DNA of 64,000 nucleotides from Betaproteobacteria bacterium (GTDB lineage: Bacteria > Pseudomonadota > Gammaproteobacteria > Burkholderiales > UBA6910): positions 82,660 through 146,659 of the forward strand of contig JACPEG010000026.1 of assembly GCA_016183615.1 (NCBI GenBank), written 5' to 3'. This document shows, one piece after another, positions 56,519 to 64,000 of this stretch (position 1 is the stretch's first letter; each line of letters starts with the position of its first letter). The translations under genes were made by a program, and so were the position numbers. Under the pieces are notes generated by a model. It was not told the origin of the DNA. It saw only the letters and a list, made by a program, of their open reading frames with translations, and did no database searches.

Positions 56519-56735
56519 TGCTTTCTCCTCTTGCGTTGGGTTTAACAAACACTTCCGATAATGCTGGTCGGCTTCCCGCCTGTCCCCGGCGGTGGATGTC
56601 TCATGGCGCCCCGGAAGGCCGACAAACTGCGCCCATGATCCTATACACTCGTCATCGGCGACGACATTGGGATAAGCCCTAGCTCGGGAAAACCCTGATG
56701 CCGCCGCCCGGAATCGTTCGCATTTTCACGAAACC

Positions 56736-57476
56736 CTAAAGGGTCACCCCCCCGCTCACCTCGATCACCGCGCCGTTGACATAGCTCGCCTCGTCGGAGG
56801 CAAGGAACGCGGCGACGCTGGCGACTTCCTCCGGCCGTCCCAGGCGCCCCATGGGGATGCGGCTCTCCATGGCGGAGATCACCTTCTCCGGCACCGAGCC
56901 CAGGATCGCGGTGCCGATGAATCCGGGGCAGATGGCGTTGGCGCGGATGCCCTTCTTGCCGAGCTCCTTGGCCCAGCTCTTGGTCATCCCGATCACCCCG
57001 GACTTGGTGGCGGCGTAATTGGTCTGCCCGAAGTTGCCGTACAGTCCCACTATAGATGATAAATTGATAATGACGCCCGAGTTCTGCCGGAGCATGGTAC
57101 CCACCACTGCCCGAGCGCAGTTGTAGGTGCCGGTGAGGTTCACCGCGACGACCGCGTCCCACTGCTCCACGGTCATGTCCTTCAATTGCGCATCCTTCAC
57201 GATGCCGGCGTTGTTCACCAGGCAATCGATTCCGCCGTATCTCACCACCGCGCTTTCCGCCATGGCAGCCGCCGCGGCCGGATCGGTGATATCGAGCCGC
57301 AATGTGGTGACCTCTCCTCCGAGCCCGGCAATCCGCTTTGCGGTGGCTTCCAGCGCGCCCGCGTCCACGTCGCAGGCCACGATGCGCGCCCCCTCCAGGG
57401 CGAACTTGTAAGCCATGGCCTGGCCGATGTCCTTGCCCGCGCCGGTGATGATCGCCACCTTGTCCTTGAGCTTCAC
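56736..57476 (-). CDS. Short-chain dehydrogenase, PhaB/FabG-like, with altered cofactor motif
   Basis: A 246-residue SDR close to the one at 41162-41902. It has NNAG, NLSSIVGLYGNFGQ, catalytic YAATK and NGAVIEVSGGV. The nucleotide motif reads TGAGKDIG: Asp stands where the second Gly of TGxxxGxG is expected, whereas the paralogue has TGAGRGIG. Activity may persist, but cofactor affinity could be changed. The start is a GTG at 57476 after GGGAG. It is the first gene after a sigma-54-type promoter (57562-57576), making it the prime target of the activator upstream. A role in 3-ketoacyl-CoA reduction for PHA is inferred. Confidence 0.84.
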   Translation of the reverse strand: MKLKDKVAIITGAGKDIGQAMAYKFALEGARIVACDVDAGALEATAKRIAGLGGEVTTLRLDITDPAAAAAMAESAVVRYGGIDCLVNNAGIVKDAQLKDMTVEQWDAVVAVNLTGTYNCARAVVGTMLRQNSGVIINLSSIVGLYGNFGQTNYAATKSGVIGMTKSWAKELGKKGIRANAICPGFIGTAILGSVPEKVISAMESRIPMGRLGRPEEVASVAAFLASDEASYVNGAVIEVSGGVTL

Positions 57477-57561
57477 TCCACTCCCTCGAAAAAGAAGGCG
57501 GATGCACAAGGAGGACGTCGGACGCGCATCCGCTGAAGAAGACGTTTGGGCAGGTCCTCTG

Positions 57562-57576
57562 GCAACGGACGTGCCA
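57562..57576 (-). promoter_or_regulatory. Sigma-54 (-24/-12) promoter upstream of the SDR gene
   Basis: On the minus strand the sequence TGGCACGTCCGTTGC matches the RpoN consensus TGGCAC-N5-TTGC exactly. Transcription would start about 12 bases downstream, giving a leader of roughly 75 bases to the GTG at 57476. The adjacent gene upstream encodes a sigma-54 activator. Confidence 0.85.
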
Positions 57577-57661
57577 GATTCAGCATCCAGCTGATCTCAT
57601 TGGGAGTTTCTTCGGCATCGGCAAGGGCGGCCGCGCCGGGTACAGGATCGGCCCCGAATTC

Positions 57662-57766
57662 GTCTCTAAAGGGAGACAACGAGGGTGGAGATTTTCAGAT
57701 AACCCTATGGTGTAAAAATAAAATTGCTTTATCTATAGAACGAGACTGAAATCTCAAATTGGAGAC
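57662..57766 (-). promoter_or_regulatory. Candidate upstream activator sites with GAGAC/GTCTC inverted repeats
   Basis: GTCTCTAAAGGGAGAC (57662-57677) is an inverted repeat about 90 bases ahead of the sigma-54 promoter. A second, GAGACTGAAATCTC (57742-57755), and a lone GGAGAC (57761-57766) follow farther upstream. An AT-rich run (about 57711-57740) lies between them. The placing fits enhancer sites of a sigma-54 activator. Confidence 0.5.
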
Positions 57767-59178
57767 TATAACCCCAACTTCTTGATTTTTTTGTATAACG
57801 CTGCACGGGATACATCGAGCAAGTGGGCTGCTTGTTCCACCTTGCCCCCGGCGGCCGACAACGCGGACTGGATCAGCCCGCGCTCGAAATCGACAAGCGC
57901 ATCGTCATAGCGGCGCACCGCCTGCCCCGAACCGTCGCGGCGGGAGGACCCAGCCGGAGGAACGATGGTGGTGAAGTCCTCGGCCGTGAGGCGGATATTG
58001 TCGGAGAGCAGGGCCACCTGTTCCAGCACGTTGCGCAGCTCGCGCACGTTTCCCGGCCAGTCATAGGTGGCGAGCATGGCGATGGCGGTGGGCGTGATCT
58101 CGCGGCGCGGCAGCCCGGTGCGCTCCGAGATGGTCTCCAGAATCTGCTCGCACAGCAACTCCAGATCCGCCAGCCGCTCGCGCAGCGGCGGAATGGCGAT
58201 CGGCAACACGTTCAGGCGGTAGAACAGGTCCGAGCGGAACGTGCCCTCGGCCACCAGGCGTTTGAGATCGACGCTGGTGGCGGCAATCACCCGCACATCC
58301 ACCTTGATCACCCGGTTGGAGCCCAGGGGCTCGACCTCCTGCTCCTGCAGCACCCGCAGCAGCTTGGCCTGCAGCTGGTAGGGCATGTCGCCCACCTCGT
58401 CGAGAAACAGGGTACCCCCGTCGGCGAGCAGAAACTTGCCCTCGCGGCCCTTGCGGTCGGCCCCGGTGTAGGCACCCGGCGCAGCGCCGAAAAACTCGGA
58501 TTCCAGCAGGTTCTCGGGAACCGCCGCCATGTTGACGCCGATGAAGGGCTTGGCGGCACGGGAAGACGCGGCATGGATGGCGTGGGCCAGCAATTCCTTT
58601 CCGGTACCGGTCTCCCCCAGAAGGAGGACCGTGGTGTCGTGCTCCGCGGCGCGCCGCGCCTGGCGCTTGAGCTCCAGGCACGCCGGGCTGCCGCCGACGA
58701 AACTCGCCAGCGTGTACTTGGGCCGGCGATGCTCCGCAAGCTTGCGCCTGGCGGCGACGAAATCCGCCTGGTGCCTGCCGAATTTTTCCACCAGGGGCTT
58801 CAGGTACTGCAGGCGATCGTAAAGCACGAAGCCGATGGCGCCGATCACTTCCCCGGCCGCGTTGCGCATCGGCATCCGGGTCACGACAAAGGACTGGTTC
58901 CCGAACTCCATGATGTCGAGCAGGATCGGCTGGCCGGTCTCCACCACGCGCCGCATGAGGCTGGTGGGAATGATCTCCTCGATCTCCCGGCCCAGGGCCT
59001 CCTCGGCCGAGTTGAGGCCCAGGGTCTTCACGTATTTCTCGTTGATCCAGACGACGCGCGCGTGGCGATCCACGGCGATGGCGCCTTCGCACAGGGAATC
59101 CAGCTGGGTGAACAGGGACTGCATGGCCCACTTCTGGACCGCATTCGAGTCCCTGAGCAGTTGTTCAGTGAATTCCAT
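57766..59178 (-). CDS. Sigma-54-dependent transcriptional activator with PAS domain
   Basis: A 470-residue enhancer-binding protein. An N-terminal PAS-like sensory domain (CEGAIAVDRHARVVWINEKY, about 25-130) is followed by an AAA+ domain: Walker A GETGTGKE at 188-195, loop 1 as GAYTGA (235-240, Tyr in place of the common Phe), Walker B GGTLFLDEVGDM. A C-terminal Fis-type helix-turn-helix ends it (VEQAAHLLDVSRAALYKKIK). ATG at 59178 has GGAGG 8 bases upstream. It lies upstream of, and in line with, the SDR gene behind a perfect -24/-12 promoter, so it probably controls that gene and perhaps the TRAP and PHA genes beyond. The signal bound by PAS is unknown. Confidence 0.93.
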   Translation of the reverse strand: MEFTEQLLRDSNAVQKWAMQSLFTQLDSLCEGAIAVDRHARVVWINEKYVKTLGLNSAEEALGREIEEIIPTSLMRRVVETGQPILLDIMEFGNQSFVVTRMPMRNAAGEVIGAIGFVLYDRLQYLKPLVEKFGRHQADFVAARRKLAEHRRPKYTLASFVGGSPACLELKRQARRAAEHDTTVLLLGETGTGKELLAHAIHAASSRAAKPFIGVNMAAVPENLLESEFFGAAPGAYTGADRKGREGKFLLADGGTLFLDEVGDMPYQLQAKLLRVLQEQEVEPLGSNRVIKVDVRVIAATSVDLKRLVAEGTFRSDLFYRLNVLPIAIPPLRERLADLELLCEQILETISERTGLPRREITPTAIAMLATYDWPGNVRELRNVLEQVALLSDNIRLTAEDFTTIVPPAGSSRRDGSGQAVRRYDDALVDFERGLIQSALSAAGGKVEQAAHLLDVSRAALYKKIKKLGL

Positions 59179-59340
59179 TCCCACGCCTCCTCGGAACACA
59201 CCTCATCCCTGGGTTATGCCCTTCCATTACGCCGCCCCGGCGCCACCCGCATCCGGGGCGGGGGCCATGAACAGAGAGGCGGGATATTCGCCCCCGGGAC
59301 CTAGGCAGGATCCGTGCCACCGCCAATCGCATCGACCGGG

Positions 59341-60069
59341 TCAGGCCAACTCGACCCGCTGACCCACGGCGAGCCCGAGGGCCTGCGCCGCGCTGCCCCG
59401 GTTTACCGAGATCTCCACCAGGCCGACGCTGTTCTCGTGCCAGAAAGCCCGTCCCGGCGGGGCTTCGCCGAACACCCTGGCGAACGGAAGTGGTGTGCCG
59501 TTGACCTTCATCGTGGCGTCGCGGGCGAGGGCTGCCGCGCGGATCCCGGTCATCGCATTGCCGTAGTGATCCACATAGATCACCCGCGGAAGGTCACCCG
59601 TGCCGAGCCGCGTCCGCAGGCCGTCCGCGGGGATGAGCCGGTCCGCAGGAAACCCGCCCGCGGCGAGGGTCGCGGCCACCGGGGCAAACAGGTCGCGGCC
59701 GTGAAAGGACGGCGCCAGGGATTCCGGGCGCCAGGCAATGTTCCAGGTCCGGCAGGCGCGGCTACGGCCCGCGATCACCGACAGCAGGCCGTTGTCCGGG
59801 CCCACGTAGTGCCGCCCGTCCGCCTCCACCACCACCGCAGCGCGACCGGTCCCCACCCCGGGGTCCACCACGGCGAGGAACACGCTGCCCTCGGGAAATT
59901 GCGGCGCCAGCGCAGCCAGGAGATGGGCGCCCGACTCGACGTCGAACGCCGGCGCGTCGTGCAGCAGATCGATGACCGGCACCCCGGGCGCAGCCCCGGC
60001 AAGCACCGCCATGACCTGTCCCACGTACAGGTCATGGCTTCCGAAGTCCGTAAACAGCACGATGGCCAC
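59341..60069 (-). CDS. SAM hydroxide adenosyltransferase (DUF62)
   Basis: A 242-residue member of the SAM hydrolase/fluorinase-like DUF62 family: N-terminal VLFTDFGSHDLYVGQVMAVL, VVDPGVGTGR, VGPDNGLL and FHGRDLFAPVAA, with the C-terminal barrel ending QRVELA. Family members hydrolyse S-adenosylmethionine to adenosine and methionine. Start ATG at 60069. It stands alone between the sigma-54 activator and the ribosomal block; about 160 bases lie between it and the activator gene, with nothing I can identify in them. Confidence 0.88.
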   Translation of the reverse strand: MAIVLFTDFGSHDLYVGQVMAVLAGAAPGVPVIDLLHDAPAFDVESGAHLLAALAPQFPEGSVFLAVVDPGVGTGRAAVVVEADGRHYVGPDNGLLSVIAGRSRACRTWNIAWRPESLAPSFHGRDLFAPVAATLAAGGFPADRLIPADGLRTRLGTGDLPRVIYVDHYGNAMTGIRAAALARDATMKVNGTPLPFARVFGEAPPGRAFWHENSVGLVEISVNRGSAAQALGLAVGQRVELA

Positions 60070-60095
60070 GGGGAAATTCTACACCCCTAAAAAGA

Positions 60096-60119
60096 AAAAG
60101 CCGGGTGAGCCCGGCTTTT
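60096..60119. terminator. Strong bidirectional terminator after the rplQ operon
   Basis: A perfect 10-base stem AAAAGCCGGG / CCCGGCTTTT with a TGAG loop, ending in T runs on both strands. It closes the ribosomal transcript, about 25 bases upstream of the adenosyltransferase gene start. Confidence 0.9.
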
Positions 60120-60145
60120 CCAGTCGTCTTGTGGCCGCCGTATTG

Positions 60146-60245
60146 TTATTCGGCCTTGGCCTCCGCCTCGGGGGCGGTTTCCGCCGGCTTCTCCGGCCGG
60201 TCCGGGAGCTCCACCAGTGCCATCGGAGCGTTGTAGTTCCGGCGT
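60146..60245 (-). pseudogene. Partial duplicate of the rplQ 3' end
   Basis: Read on the minus strand this stretch encodes [20 protein letters not shown] and an Ala/Glu-rich tail ending at TAA (60146). It is homologous to the L17 C terminus ([17 protein letters not shown]) just upstream. About 30 codons remain and no start codon or upstream L17 sequence is present. It probably arose by partial tandem duplication and is not translated by itself. Confidence 0.75.
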
Positions 60246-60269
60246 AACCTTGCGCTTCGCGAAAGGTTA
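60245..60269. repeat. Palindrome between rplQ and its partial duplicate
   Basis: TAACCTT and AAGGTTA with GCGC/GCG inner pairing form a hairpin. It abuts the first recognisable base of the duplicate and may mark its junction. Confidence 0.5.
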
Positions 60270-60289
60270 GCCTTCACAGCAACGATCCT

Positions 60290-60691
60290 TTAATCTTTTG
60301 CGCCCTCCTGCGCTGCAGGTTGCGCAGCGGGCTCTGGCCTGTCCAGCAGCTCAACGAGTGCCATCGGAGCGTTGTCTCCCTTTCGGAATCCGAACTTGAG
60401 GATGCGCAGATAGCCGCCGTTGCGCTTGGCGTAGCGGGGTCCCAGCTCGGAAAACAGCTTCACCACCACGTCCCGGTCCCGCAGACGGTCGAACGCGAGC
60501 CGCTTGTTGGCCAGCGTCGGGGTCTTGCCGAGCGTGATGAGGGGCTCGGCCACCCGGCGCAGTTCCTTCGCCTTCGGGAGCGTGGTCTTGATCACTTCGT
60601 GCGTGAGCAGAGAGTTGGTCATGTTGCGGAACATGGCCAGCCGGTGGCTGCTGGTGCGGTTGAGCTTGCGTAGTCCCAGACGGTGACGCAT
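60290..60691 (-). CDS. rplQ: 50S ribosomal protein L17
   Basis: 133 residues, the full L17 length: [36 protein letters not shown] and [17 protein letters not shown], followed by an Ala/Gln tail. It lies 12 bases after rpoA, the usual last gene of the alpha operon. A partial copy of its 3' end follows. Confidence 0.98.
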   Translation of the reverse strand: MRHRLGLRKLNRTSSHRLAMFRNMTNSLLTHEVIKTTLPKAKELRRVAEPLITLGKTPTLANKRLAFDRLRDRDVVVKLFSELGPRYAKRNGGYLRILKFGFRKGDNAPMALVELLDRPEPAAQPAAQEGAKD

Positions 60692-60703
60692 GGCGTGCCT
60701 CGC

Positions 60704-61681
60704 TTATTGCTTTTCGAGCCCGGCCGGCGGCCAGTTCTCCAGTTTCATCCCCAGCGTGAGGCCGCGGGAGGCAAGCACCTCCTTGATCTCGTTGAGCGAC
60801 TTGCGGCCCAGGTTGGGGGTTTTCAACAGTTCTGTCTCGGTACGCTGGATCAGATCGCCGATGTAATAGATGTTCTCGGCCTTGAGGCAGTTCGCGGAGC
60901 GCACCGTGAGTTCCAGGTCGTCGACAGGCCGAAGCAGGATCGGGTCCACCTTCGGGGCTTCGATCTTCTCTACCGGGAGCGGCGTGCCCTTGAGGTCCGC
61001 GAATACCGCCAGTTGTTCCACCAGCACCCGTGCGGCGTAGCGGATGGCCTCCTCCGGGTCGATGGCGCCGTTGGTTTCGATGTCCATGATGAGCTTGTCG
61101 AGGTCGGTGCGCTGCTCGACGCGGGCGCTTTCGACCTGGTAGGACACACGGCGCACCGGGCTGAACGACGCGTCGAGCAGGACGCTGCCGATGTTGCGGC
61201 CGTGCTCGGGCTGGATGCGGGTGGTGGCAGGCACGTAGCCGCGGCCGTTCTCGACCTTGATCTGCATGTCGAGCTTGCCGCCGGAGGCCAGATGAGCGAT
61301 CACGTGATCCGGATTGATGATCTCCACGTCGTGGGTCGCCTCGATATCACCGGCGGTGACGACGCCTTCGCCCTTCTTCTTGAGGTTCAGCGTCGCCTCG
61401 GCGCGGTTGTGGAGCTTGAGCACGATGCCCTTGAGGTTGAGCAGAAGGTCGACCACGTCTTCCTGCACCCCGTCCAGGGTCGAGTATTCATGCAGTACAC
61501 CGTGGATCTGCACTTCGGTCGCCGCGGAGCCGGGCATGGAAGAAAGCAGAACGCGGCGCAGCGCGTTGCCCAGGGTGTGTCCGTACCCCCGCTCGAATGG
61601 CTCCATGGTGATCCTGGCATGGACCGGCGAGATGTTCTGGACATCGATAATGCGGGGCTTCAGAAACCCACTGCTCTGCAT
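60704..61681 (-). CDS. rpoA: RNA polymerase alpha subunit
   Basis: 325 residues. The N-terminal assembly domain ([20 protein letters not shown]) and C-terminal domain ([38 protein letters not shown]), which contacts UP elements and activators, are both complete. The sequence is of betaproteobacterial type. It lies between rpsD and rplQ. Confidence 0.99.
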   Translation of the reverse strand: MQSSGFLKPRIIDVQNISPVHARITMEPFERGYGHTLGNALRRVLLSSMPGSAATEVQIHGVLHEYSTLDGVQEDVVDLLLNLKGIVLKLHNRAEATLNLKKKGEGVVTAGDIEATHDVEIINPDHVIAHLASGGKLDMQIKVENGRGYVPATTRIQPEHGRNIGSVLLDASFSPVRRVSYQVESARVEQRTDLDKLIMDIETNGAIDPEEAIRYAARVLVEQLAVFADLKGTPLPVEKIEAPKVDPILLRPVDDLELTVRSANCLKAENIYYIGDLIQRTETELLKTPNLGRKSLNEIKEVLASRGLTLGMKLENWPPAGLEKQ

Positions 61682-61702
61682 AGCCTGATTTCCTCTCGGG
61701 AA

Positions 61703-62329
61703 TTACTTGGAATACAGCTCGACCACCAGCGATTCGTTGATGGTCGAAGGAAGCTCGGCGCGCTGGGGCAGAGCCTTGAAGGTACCCTTCATGGCCTTGG
61801 TATCGACCTCGACCCATTCCGGGAATCCCCGCCCTTCCGCGGCTGCCACTGCGCCCTTCACACGCAGTTGCTCCTTGGCCTTGGGGGCCACCTCGACCAC
61901 GTCGCCGGGGCGCACCTGGAATGAAGGAACGTTCACTCGCCTTCCGTTCACCAGAATGCCATTGTGACGCACGATCTGGCGCGCCTCGGTCCGGGACGAG
62001 CCGAAGCCCATGCGATAGGACACGGTGTCGAGCCGGCTTTCCAGGATCTGGAGCAGGTTCTCGCCGACGATGCCTTTGCGGCGGTCGGCCTCCTTGTAGA
62101 TCTTGCGGAACTGGCGCTCCAGGACGCCGTAGATGCGGCGCACCTTCTGCTTTTCCCGCAACTGCTTGCCGTAATCGGAACGGCGAATATTTTTCTGGCC
62201 GTGCTGCCCGGGAGCGTAGCTGCGCCGCTCAATGGCGCACTTGTCGGTAAAGCACTTTTCGCCTTTCAGGAACAGCTTCTCGCCTTCGCGGCGGCACTGG
62301 CGGCACTTTGCGTCGAGATTTCTGGCCAC
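61703..62329 (-). CDS. rpsD: 30S ribosomal protein S4
   Basis: 208 residues starting [20 protein letters not shown], with an S4 RNA-binding domain ([20 protein letters not shown]). Cys9, Cys12, Cys26 and Cys31 form a zinc-type C-x2-C-x13-C-x4-C set, so this is the zinc-binding (C+) version. S4 starts 30S assembly and in some bacteria autoregulates the alpha operon. Confidence 0.98.
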   Translation of the reverse strand: MARNLDAKCRQCRREGEKLFLKGEKCFTDKCAIERRSYAPGQHGQKNIRRSDYGKQLREKQKVRRIYGVLERQFRKIYKEADRRKGIVGENLLQILESRLDTVSYRMGFGSSRTEARQIVRHNGILVNGRRVNVPSFQVRPGDVVEVAPKAKEQLRVKGAVAAAEGRGFPEWVEVDTKAMKGTFKALPQRAELPSTINESLVVELYSK

Positions 62330-62341
62330 TTGCGTCTCCTG

Positions 62342-62734
62342 TTACACGCGGCGCCGCTTGGGCGGACGGCAGCCGTTGTGGGGCACCGGCGTCACGTCCG
62401 AGATGCTGGTGATCTTGAATCCCACGGCATTGAGCGCGCGCACCGCGGATTCCCGGCCCGGGCCGGGGCCCTTGATGCGCACTTCCACGTTCTTGACCCC
62501 GCACTCCTGGGCCGCGCGTCCAGCCCGCTCCGCGGCCACCTGAGCAGCGAACGGCGTGCTCTTTCGGGAACCCTTGAAACCGGCCGCGCCCGAAGTCGCC
62601 CACGCCAGTGCGTTGCCCTGGCGGTCGGTGATGGTCACGATGGTGTTGTTAAAAGAGGCATGAATGTGGGCGATGCCCTCGGCCACATTCTTCTTGACCT
62701 TCTTCCGTACGCGGGTAGCTGCTGCTTTAACCAT
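62342..62734 (-). CDS. rpsK: 30S ribosomal protein S11
   Basis: 130 residues: [51 protein letters not shown] [15 protein letters not shown] and the terminal [13 protein letters not shown]. It is normal in length and stands between rpsM and rpsD. Confidence 0.98.
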   Translation of the reverse strand: MVKAAATRVRKKVKKNVAEGIAHIHASFNNTIVTITDRQGNALAWATSGAAGFKGSRKSTPFAAQVAAERAGRAAQECGVKNVEVRIKGPGPGRESAVRALNAVGFKITSISDVTPVPHNGCRPPKRRRV

Positions 62735-62752
62735 GAACCGTATCCTTGTTGC

Positions 62753-63136
62753 TTAAGCCGTTGTCTTGGCCGCGGCCGCTACGATGCGGACCGCCTTGCG
62801 CGGCCCCTTGCGGGTGCGGGCGTTGGTGCGGGTGCGCTGGCCGCGCACCGGCAGGCCCTTGCGGTGCCGGGTGCCCCGATAGCACCCCAGATCCATCAGC
62901 CGCTTGATGCTCATGGATACCTCCCGGCGCAGGTCCCCTTCGACCGTGAACCGGCCGACCTGTTCCCGCAGGCGGTCCATTTCGCTGTCCGAAAGGTCCT
63001 TGATCTTGACCGTGCGGTTGACACCAGCGGCGTCGCAGATGAAGCGCGCGCGGGCGCGGCCGACCCCGTAGATCGCGGTCAACGCGATCTCGGCATGCTG
63101 GTGGTTGGGAATGTTTACCCCAGAGATGCGGGCCAT
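62753..63136 (-). CDS. rpsM: 30S ribosomal protein S13
   Basis: 127 residues: [36 protein letters not shown] and the basic tail [18 protein letters not shown]. It sits at the head of the alpha operon after rpmJ. Confidence 0.98.
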   Translation of the reverse strand: MARISGVNIPNHQHAEIALTAIYGVGRARARFICDAAGVNRTVKIKDLSDSEMDRLREQVGRFTVEGDLRREVSMSIKRLMDLGCYRGTRHRKGLPVRGQRTRTNARTRKGPRKAVRIVAAAAKTTA

Positions 63137-63192
63137 AAACGCTCCAGAATTCGAAACATAAAATTATAACACCCTTGACCGGTGCCCTTCAA

Positions 63193-63306
63193 TCAGCCTT
63201 GGCGCTGCTTGTGGCGCGGATCGGAACAGATGACCCGCACCACCCGGTTGCGCCGGATGATCTTGCACTTGCGGCAGAGCTTCTTGACCGATGCCCGTAC
63301 TTTCAT
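63193..63306 (-). CDS. rpmJ: 50S ribosomal protein L36
   Basis: A 37-codon gene: [20 protein letters not shown] then [17 protein letters not shown]. Cys11, Cys14, Cys27 and His32 form the zinc-binding (C+) set. It lies between infA and rpsM, 56 bases before the latter. Confidence 0.97.
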   Translation of the reverse strand: MKVRASVKKLCRKCKIIRRNRVVRVICSDPRHKQRQG

Positions 63307-63321
63307 TGGTGTCTCCTTTAG

Positions 63322-63407
63322 CCTTCAGCTGTCAGCTTTCAGCAAAACCCGTGTAACTCCTCGCCCGCATCAAGCTGACAGCTGAACGCTGATAGCGGAA
63401 AGCTGAA
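63322..63407. repeat. Inverted AGCTGACAGCTGAA repeat between infA and rpmJ
   Basis: TTCAGCTGTCAGCTT (63324-63338) and AAGCTGACAGCTGAA (63372-63386) are perfect 15-base inverted copies. Further partial copies follow (TTTCAGC before, GCTGATAGCGGAAAGCTGAA at 63388-63407, up to the infA stop). It is a small dispersed-type element in a normally compact ribosomal operon. Confidence 0.8.
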
Positions 63408-63626
63408 CTACTTCGCCCGGAAGATGATGCGCGCCCGGGTCAGGTCGTAGGGAGTAAGCTCCACGGTCACCTTGTCTCCCGGCAGGATCCGGATGTAATG
63501 CATTCGCATCTTTCCCGAAATATGGCCCAGCACCACGTGTCCGTTTTCCAGCTTGACCTTGAAGGTGGCGTTGGGCAGCGTCTCCAGGATCTCTCCCTGC
63601 ATCTGTATGGTTTCTTCTTTCGCCAT
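63408..63626 (-). CDS. infA: Translation initiation factor IF-1
   Basis: 72 residues from ATG 63626: [20 protein letters not shown] and [20 protein letters not shown], a single S1-type OB-fold. An open frame continues upstream for 22 codons without similarity. It lies 10 bases after secY, the usual betaproteobacterial position. Confidence 0.97.
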   Translation of the reverse strand: MAKEETIQMQGEILETLPNATFKVKLENGHVVLGHISGKMRMHYIRILPGDKVTVELTPYDLTRARIIFRAK

Positions 63627-63636
63627 GCTCCCTTTG

Positions 63637-64000
63637 CTACCTTGCGGGGAAGCCCCCTCCCTTGAAGCTCGCCTTCTTGAGCAGGCTTTCATACTGGTGC
63701 GACATGACGTAGGCCTGGACCTGGGACATGAAGTCCATGGTCACCACCACCACGATCAGCAGCGAGGTGCCGCCGAAGTAGAACGGCACGTTCCACTTGA
63801 GGATCAGGAACTCCGGCAACAGGCACACCAGCGTCACATAAACAGCGCCAGCAAGCGTCAGCCGCATCATGATCTTCTCGATGTAGCGGGCGGTCTGGTC
63901 CCCCGGCCGGATGCCCGGCACGAAGGCCCCGCTTTTCTTCAGGTTGTCCGCAGTCTCCTTGGGATTGAACACCAGGGCCGTATAGAAGAAGCAGAAGAAC
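63637..64000 (-). CDS. secY: Preprotein translocase subunit SecY, C-terminal part (cut by window edge)
   Basis: The last 121 codons of SecY, running off the right edge of the window. It has [37 protein letters not shown] and the last two helices ([40 protein letters not shown]). The C-terminal cytosolic tail ends [13 protein letters not shown]. The Met-like codon near 63972 is an internal GTG, not a start. Confidence 0.97.
   Translation of the reverse strand, partial: FFCFFYTALVFNPKETADNLKKSGAFVPGIRPGDQTARYIEKIMMRLTLAGAVYVTLVCLLPEFLILKWNVPFYFGGTSLLIVVVVTMDFMSQVQAYVMSHQYESLLKKASFKGGGFPAR

Noticed and set aside
63637..63972. SecY-like short gene starting at 63972
   Set aside because: The codon is an internal GTG; the frame continues to the window edge and matches the inner part of SecY.

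Overview
The window looks like chromosomal DNA of a GC-rich betaproteobacterium that stores polyhydroxyalkanoate and can probably oxidise reduced sulfur. The grounds are the betaproteobacterial ribosomal proteins and RpoA at the right end, the fmdB-DUF502-aspS-nudB cluster, the uvrA / MFS-ssb arrangement, two class I PHA synthases and a SoxXA-type cytochrome. I cannot name the genus from sequence alone. Almost all genes lie on the minus strand. The exceptions are a metallo-beta-lactamase gene at the left edge, the phaC-like / MaoC-PTA / ackA operon and the uvrA / glycerate kinase pair.

Left part (1-16.7 kb): an MBL-fold hydrolase; a universal stress protein plus SulP permease pair next to an OmpR-type two-component system, with four 11-bp-periodic CTTGACG repeats in front of the permease; a three-haem protein that reads as SoxX fused to SoxA; then a long minus-strand housekeeping series (fmdB, DUF502, aspS, nudB, nadA, two SRPBCC proteins around an unrecognised lipoprotein, an EEP phosphatase and cardiolipin synthase). 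From 16.96 to 21.4 kb a plus-strand operon encodes a PHA synthase, a fused MaoC/phosphotransacetylase and acetate kinase. A perfect FNR/ANR box upstream points to induction at low oxygen.

The 21.5-34.6 kb block is a co-oriented defence island set between ackA and ssb. In transcription order it holds a decayed PIN/RHH toxin-antitoxin pair, a type III Res subunit, a DUF1016 (YhcG) nuclease, a type III Mod methyltransferase with an AT-richer central region and an in-frame palindromic repeat, an ABC three-component (ABC-3C) set made of a nuclease-CTD protein, a small middle component and a DUF2326 SMC-like ATPase, and last a UvrD-type helicase with a RelE/ParE-like N-terminus. The near-continuous spacing suggests that these parts could act together. 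This is the most interesting region of the window.

From 34.9 to 41 kb are ssb, an MFS transporter, uvrA and glycerate 2-kinase, with several copies of two palindromic repeat families (GTAGGGTGCG and GCGTAGGTTGGGC types), two of which supply the stop codon of the adjoining gene. From 41.1 to 59.2 kb there is a large PHA / short-chain acyl-CoA region: two FabG/PhaB-like reductases, a canonical phaC, two tandem type I CoA-transferases with extra C-terminal domains, 3-hydroxybutyrate dehydrogenase, an SRPBCC protein, an NhaD/ArsB-type antiporter, a CBS protein, a TRAP transporter and a sigma-54 activator. A perfect -24/-12 promoter and inverted GAGAC/GTCTC repeats lie between the activator and the reductase downstream of it. 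The last 4.7 kb hold a SAM hydroxide adenosyltransferase and the secY-infA-rpmJ-rpsM-rpsK-rpsD-rpoA-rplQ block, with a partial duplicate of the rplQ 3' end before a strong terminator. SecY runs off the right edge.
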